Under the pieces are notes generated by a model. It was not told the origin of the DNA and made no database searches. It saw only the letters and a list, made by a program, of their open reading frames with translations. A stretch of DNA of 64,000 bases from Paraburkholderia bryophila (GTDB taxonomy: Bacteria; Pseudomonadota; Gammaproteobacteria; Burkholderiales; Burkholderiaceae), in contig NZ_QLTK01000016.1 in the NCBI RefSeq assembly GCF_003269035.1, positions 62,001 to 126,000 of the forward strand. Reading direction: 5' to 3'. The translations under genes and the position numbers were made by a program. Numbering within the stretch: position 1 is the first letter of the stretch; every line of letters begins with the position of its first letter. Positions 60,301-64,000 of the stretch are shown here, one piece after another.

Positions 60301-60921
60301 ATGAGCCGATTACTTTGCCTGATCGTGCTTTCGCTCGGCCTGGTGCAGACCGTAACGGCTGACGAAAACAGCGACCGCATGTCCGCGTATCTGACGCAGA
60401 AATTCGGTCTGGCGACGGAAAAAGCGCAAAAGATTTCCGACGCGGTGCAGTCCGCTGCATCGAAATATTCCCTCCCGCCGGCTTTGCTGCTGGCGATCAT
60501 CTCGATCGAATCCCGCTTCAAGGAAAAAGCCAAGGGCGCCAACGGCGCGACCGGGTTGATGCAGGTCGTGCCGGGCGCGCATCGGGGCTTGCTGCGAAAC
60601 GTGAAGGATCTCACCGAGCCGACCGCGAACATCGAAGTGGGTTCGGCGATTCTGTACGGCTACATGCGTTCCGCGAACGGCGATCTGAGCGCGGCGTTGA
60701 AGAGCTACGGCGGCTCGAAAGCCTACGCGCAGAAGGTGAGCCTGCGCGTGGAAGACTTTGCCGCGGTCGCTCCGTCGCAAGATGCCGCTCCGCATCCGGG
60801 TGCGCAGGGCGGTATGTGCGAAGCGGATCGCTGCGCGACGTCGGACAATTGGGTCAATGCGTTTACCGTGCCGGCCGCCGGTGCGATTGGCGCGAGCGGC
60901 ACGGCCGCAACGTCGAACTGA
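60301..60921 (+). CDS. Small lytic transglycosylase
   Basis: A 206-residue secreted SLT-domain protein. A signal peptide (SRLLCLIVLSLGLVQTVTA) is followed by a lysozyme-like domain with the catalytic Glu in LLLAIISIESRFKEKAKGANGATGLMQVVPGAH and the motif EPTANIEVGSAILYGYM. The C-terminal SYGGSKAYAQKV is family-typical. A short Ala/Gly-rich tail includes two Cys. It cleaves peptidoglycan locally, as housekeeping or for a cell-envelope machine. The sequence does not tell which. Confidence 0.88.
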   Translation: MSRLLCLIVLSLGLVQTVTADENSDRMSAYLTQKFGLATEKAQKISDAVQSAASKYSLPPALLLAIISIESRFKEKAKGANGATGLMQVVPGAHRGLLRNVKDLTEPTANIEVGSAILYGYMRSANGDLSAALKSYGGSKAYAQKVSLRVEDFAAVAPSQDAAPHPGAQGGMCEADRCATSDNWVNAFTVPAAGAIGASGTAATSN

Positions 60922-60932
60922 AAATTCCTTCC

Positions 60933-60950
60933 GGCCGCTTTCTTGCGGCC
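60933..60950 (+). terminator. Weak hairpin after the lytic transglycosylase gene
   Basis: GGCCGC-N6-GCGGCC, 12 bases after the stop, with only TT following. Possible terminator. Confidence 0.4.
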
Positions 60951-61134
60951 TTGAGCACCCTTGGCGTCACGCGCCGCGCTCTCTTTCTCTACGGCAACCC
61001 GCCTCGGCGAGTGATCTTCCAGCGTCAAACGAGCTGACATCGGCCGTGCGCTGCGTGCTTTTTACGCACGTCAGGCAACCGCTCTACAATGCTTTCCCAT
61101 TCGCGCTCGTGCAGCGCCACCCTTCCGAACGACC

Positions 61135-61833
61135 ATGCTGACCTTGTTTTCCCGACCTACCGCCGCAGCGCTGCTCGGTCTGCTGACCCTTGCCGCCTGC
61201 AACACCACGCCGCAGCCGAAATTCCAGCAGGAATTATTCGAAACCGGCGCCAGTCCGTACGCCCGCAATTTCAATTCGAGCACCACGGATACCTGCGAAG
61301 CCGCGCGCCGCGCCTTGTTGAGCCAGGGCTACCTGACGACGATGACGCGCAACGACACCGTCGACGGAACAAAGAATTTTCAGCCGACGGGCGATACCCA
61401 CATCGTCGTTGAGTTTCACGTGGTCTGTACGCCAGGGGAAGAGGCGAGCGATACAAGCATCGTTTACGTCAACGCCGTGCAAAACGGTTTTGCGCTGAAG
61501 AAAAGCGACACTTCAGCGAGCGTCGGGTTGAGCGTGCTGGGCTCGCTGTCGTTGCCGATCCGCTCGAACAGCGACGCGATGGTCAAGATTTCAAGCGAGA
61601 CCATTCCATCAGGCAAGTTTTACGATCGTTTCTTCGGTCTGGTCGATCATTACCTGCAGACGGTTGTGCGTACGCAGCCGGTGGTGAGTAACCGCATCGA
61701 AACGCGGCTGTTGCCGATGCCAGTGGAAGTCACGACGCCAAAGCCAACGCCGGTTCCCGTTCCCGACTTGCTCGATGCCATCGACAAGGCCGCTGCGGCG
61801 CAGCCGGCGAGCGGAGCGAGCGTCGCGCCGTGA
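61135..61833 (+). CDS. DUF2242 family lipoprotein
   Basis: A 232-residue lipoprotein. The lipobox is LAAC at about residues 18-22. The domain is KFQQELFETGASPYARNFNSSTTDTCEAARRALLSQGYLTT, followed by beta-rich sequence and GLSVLGSLSLPIRSNSDAMVKISSETI. DUF2242 is found mostly in Betaproteobacteria and has no known function. A Pro/Thr-rich C-terminus ends the protein. A TACAAT near 61083 could be its -10. Confidence 0.85.
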   Translation: MLTLFSRPTAAALLGLLTLAACNTTPQPKFQQELFETGASPYARNFNSSTTDTCEAARRALLSQGYLTTMTRNDTVDGTKNFQPTGDTHIVVEFHVVCTPGEEASDTSIVYVNAVQNGFALKKSDTSASVGLSVLGSLSLPIRSNSDAMVKISSETIPSGKFYDRFFGLVDHYLQTVVRTQPVVSNRIETRLLPMPVEVTTPKPTPVPVPDLLDAIDKAAAAQPASGASVAP

Positions 61834-62459
61834 GGTGTTTACCGGAATGAGTGTGCGTGAGTAAACGTAACGGCATTCACGCATTAAACCCGTAACACCC
61901 ATCGAGCCGAAGGCTGATCAAGCGTTGTTCAGCCTTCAATCTCACCGCGATGCGGCACTTATCCTATGTCTTTTACTTCTTTCGTATACATATGTAGTAA
62001 TAGTTAACAAGGGTTAACCCCTTCTGTGGATAACTCCCAAATGTTCTGTCACATCAAGGTCATGCAAACTCTCAAACCCTGCGGAACACGTCTGTAGAAA
62101 AACTACAAAGCTGGTATAACTTTGATGGGGCTTGCCTGCCACGTTGTCTTATCAAGAATCCGCACACAGGCTGTTCCATGGCCTATCCCGAAGTTATTCA
62201 TAGGCAATTGTGGATAACTCTGATGGGCGGCCCAATTTCCACCCTCCGGGCAGCACACTTTTCATCCCTCCCCAGCGCTCGCCAGCGTACATACCATCAC
62301 GCACCGCACGCGCACCCTCAAGCTGGACGGTACGAAGATTGCGTGTCTGTTTTTGCAAGCGCGACTGTTGCTATTTCGTCGAAATCATTTCGGCAACGCC
62401 GATCCAGGCATAGAGTTAAAGTAGTTTCTGAGGTTATTGGTGCAGTGCGGGGGTGTGTA
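61834..62459. other. 626-bp gene-free region: AT-rich, with DnaA boxes and hairpins
   Basis: No convincing gene. GAAGGCTGA-N11-TCAGCCTTC (61909-61937) forms a 9-bp hairpin that may end the DUF2242 transcript. The next 100 bases are AT-rich, with GTTAAC-AAGG-GTTAAC (62003-62018). TGTGGATAA, the perfect DnaA box on the minus strand, occurs at 62025-62033 and 62209-62217, both followed by CTC. Near matches are TTATCCTAT (61959-61967) and TTATTCATA (62194-62202). No dnaA, dnaN, rep or par gene is near. Confidence 0.7.
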
Positions 62460-62684
62460 ATGAAACGCAGAACAGCACGACAGCTCGTCCGGCTTCTTTC
62501 GGATATCCGACATGCCACCCATTGCAGCACGCTGCGGGCGGCAGCCACCAACCGGGCCATCGCCCTTGCTTCGGCGGAACACGACGCGAACGCTGAAGAT
62601 CGCGACGACGCTGACAATACCGACGCCAGCGCCGACGCCACGCGCGACGCCCACCACGACAAGCCGATCCGGAGCGGATCATGA
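62460..62684 (+). CDS. Small hypothetical protein
   Basis: A 74-residue basic-then-acidic protein: a basic N-terminus (MKRRTARQLVRLLSDIRHATH), a helical Ala-rich middle, and an Asp/Ala-rich acidic C-terminus (AEHDANAEDRDDADNTDASADATRDAHHDK). There are no transmembrane segments. GGGGG lies 6 to 8 bases before the ATG. Its stop overlaps the next gene by ATGA, the main reason to believe it. I do not recognise a family; it could be a DNA-binding or charged regulator. Confidence 0.5.
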   Translation: MKRRTARQLVRLLSDIRHATHCSTLRAAATNRAIALASAEHDANAEDRDDADNTDASADATRDAHHDKPIRSGS

Positions 62685-62938
62685 GAACCGCGAGCGAACG
62701 ATCGCTGCGTTTTCTGGTGGAAAAATGGCTAGCGCCGGCGTCGACGGAATCGGTTCACGTGACTGAATTCAGCCGCACTCGCCTGGGCGGCCGGCGTTAT
62801 GTGCGCGTGGAGACGTCGCTCGATGCGGTCTCGAACTCACGCGGTCTTTTTTTCTTTCGTCACGACGACGGCTGCTGGTGCGTGTTTCCGCCGACAGCGG
62901 ATACGCCCAGTCTGTTTGCGCACCCGCAAGCGGCTTGA
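62681..62938 (+). CDS. Small hypothetical protein, Burkholderia-type
   Basis: An 85-residue soluble protein (MRTASERSLRFLVEKWLAP, VHVTEFSRTR, GGRRYVRVETSLDAVSNSRGLFFFRHDDGCWCVFPP). It resembles small Burkholderia proteins I have seen annotated as hypothetical. The pattern of alternating Arg and hydrophobic residues and paired aromatic residues suggests a small beta fold. It overlaps the upstream gene (ATGA), so both are probably translated together. The function is unknown. Confidence 0.65.
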   Translation: MRTASERSLRFLVEKWLAPASTESVHVTEFSRTRLGGRRYVRVETSLDAVSNSRGLFFFRHDDGCWCVFPPTADTPSLFAHPQAA

Positions 62939-63023
62939 CCGCAATCTGGCCCGCGGCACAAAGCTGCCGGAAAGCGCCGCGTGCCGCCTCGCCACCATCA
63001 CGCGGGCCCCTCGCGCCGCGCCC

Positions 63024-63989
63024 TCAGGACGACGCGCGGGGCAAGCGCTCCCGTCCGCGCCCCCAAACCGGCATCACCTGACACACGATCAACCCCGCCA
63101 GCATCAGCGCGCATCCGCACAGTGCGCGCGTCGACAGCGTTTCGCCGAGCACCAGCCAGCCCGCCAGCGCGGCGAACACGCCTTCCATGCTGTAGATCAC
63201 TGCGGCATGCGACGGCGCCGCATGCTTTGCCGCGACCACCTGAATCGTGTACGCGACGCCGACCGACAACGCTCCGCCATACAGAATCGTCGGCGCGGCG
63301 CGCACGATCACCGCGAGACTGACCGGCTCGACAACCAGGCCGACCGCGAGACACGCGATCCCGCACGTCACGAACTGCACCAGCGCCAGCATCAAGGTGT
63401 CGTGCCGTAGCGCGAAACGACCCACCAGCATCATCTGTACGGAAATCACCAGCGCTCCGCCGAGTTGATACCAGTCGCCGTACAGCATCGAAAAATGCTC
63501 GTCGACGCTCAGAAAATACATGCCGATGGCCGCAAGCGTCGCGCCCAACCAGGTGCCGACGCCGGTGCGATGCCGGAACAGCACACCCAGCAGCGGCACG
63601 ATCACCACATAGAGCGAGCTGATGAAACCAGCGTTGGCGATCTTCGTGTATTGCAGACCGATCTGCTGCAGCGAGATCGACGCGGCCACCACGAGACCGA
63701 GCAGCGCCCCGGCCCCGAGCAGTTCGCGAGAGCCGCCGGGGCCGTGCTTCGTCAACTCGGCCAGCGCGGGGCGTCGTAGGCACACGATCAGGCTCAGCAC
63801 CACCAGCGCGCCGAGCAGGAAACGCAGGCCGGTGAACAGGAACGGGCCGATCGCGTCGAGACTCAGGCGTTGCGCGACGAAGGCGGAGCCCCAGATCATC
63901 GCGGCGATCAGCATCAGCAGATTGGCGCGTAGGTGTTGGCGAGTGTCAGGTTTCAAAGCGGGTCTTTCGAAGAGTGGATGCAGCAGCAA
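63024..63989 (-). CDS. DMT-superfamily permease (EamA/RhaT type)
   Basis: A 321-residue membrane protein with about ten hydrophobic helices in two EamA repeats (NLLMLIAAMIWGSAFVAQRLSLDAIGPFLFTGLRFLLGALVVL near the start; AAPSHAAVIYSMEGVFAALAGWLVLGETLS in the second half). EamA proteins export or import metabolites such as amino acids. The substrate is not set by sequence. The ATG at 63989 is 11 bp from the window edge, so a longer start outside cannot be excluded. Confidence 0.88.
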   Translation of the reverse strand: MLLHPLFERPALKPDTRQHLRANLLMLIAAMIWGSAFVAQRLSLDAIGPFLFTGLRFLLGALVVLSLIVCLRRPALAELTKHGPGGSRELLGAGALLGLVVAASISLQQIGLQYTKIANAGFISSLYVVIVPLLGVLFRHRTGVGTWLGATLAAIGMYFLSVDEHFSMLYGDWYQLGGALVISVQMMLVGRFALRHDTLMLALVQFVTCGIACLAVGLVVEPVSLAVIVRAAPTILYGGALSVGVAYTIQVVAAKHAAPSHAAVIYSMEGVFAALAGWLVLGETLSTRALCGCALMLAGLIVCQVMPVWGRGRERLPRASS

Positions 63990-64000
63990 GGCGGTCGAAG

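Noticed and set aside
61834..62459. Main chromosomal origin oriC
   Set aside because: There are no dnaA, dnaN, rpmH, parAB or repA genes within the window. Two perfect DnaA boxes alone do not establish an origin.
1..64000. tRNA, rRNA or CRISPR arrays
   Set aside because: Looking for T-loop signatures, rRNA blocks and regularly spaced repeats by eye gave nothing. A tRNAscan or CRISPR search could confirm this.

Overview
The window is a GC-rich chromosomal segment with densely packed, mostly core genes. It looks like Burkholderia sensu lato, most likely Paraburkholderia. The reasons are the fli gene order and protein sequences, an SAH riboswitch in front of ahcY, the GumN/TraB, DUF2242 and DUF2905 families, and a long intergenic inverted repeat of a kind I associate with Paraburkholderia (from memory, not searched). 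I see no prophage, IS element, CRISPR array, rRNA or tRNA. Accessory content is limited to a BrnT/BrnA toxin-antitoxin pair and a few small unknown genes.

Bases 1-16226 are flagellar. The end of flgL (+) faces a long minus-strand run, fliF-G-H-I-J-K and then fliL-M-N-O-P-Q-R, which encodes the MS ring, switch, export ATPase complex, hook-length ruler and export gate. A 597-bp element with 223-bp inverted arms splits this run between fliK and fliL. Divergently transcribed on + are fliE, then fliS-fliT behind a sigma-28-type promoter, then a second FliK-like gene and a small FlhB C-domain-like gene (fhlB). The last two are probably tied to the export specificity switch.

Bases 16236-22507 hold oxidative catabolism genes: an aldehyde dehydrogenase of the coniferyl aldehyde type, an AidB-type acyl-CoA dehydrogenase, a GMC alcohol/choline dehydrogenase and a LysR regulator. 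After a family 2 glycosyltransferase comes the methyl cycle and one-carbon block (SAH riboswitch-ahcY, a small membrane protein, metF), followed by the dipeptide ABC transporter dppA-BCDF, with an attenuator-like terminator after dppA, and a GumN/TraB protein.

Bases 33900-36504 carry brnT-brnA with a good promoter and a convergent TPR-glycosyltransferase fusion. Bases 36733-41296 are a 5-oxoproline utilisation locus: pxpB-pxpC-pxpA plus the membrane pair DUF969-DUF979, a probable transporter. A divergent winged-helix regulator and three tandem 11-bp AT-rich repeats lie upstream.

Bases 42154-54736 are housekeeping: 5-formyl-THF cyclo-ligase, soluble lytic transglycosylase, NDUFA9-like and NDUFAF7-like proteins, GST, cca, a pteridine-reductase-like SDR with folB and ttcA, and glmU-glmS for UDP-GlcNAc synthesis.

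Bases 54822-63989 hold small proteins, a GST with a divergent WYL-domain regulator and a clear palindromic operator, and a phosphatase-cytochrome c peroxidase operon behind a Pho-box-like promoter. They also hold a lytic transglycosylase, a DUF2242 lipoprotein, a 626-bp gene-free AT-rich stretch with two perfect DnaA boxes, two overlapping small unknown genes, and a DMT permease running to the window edge.
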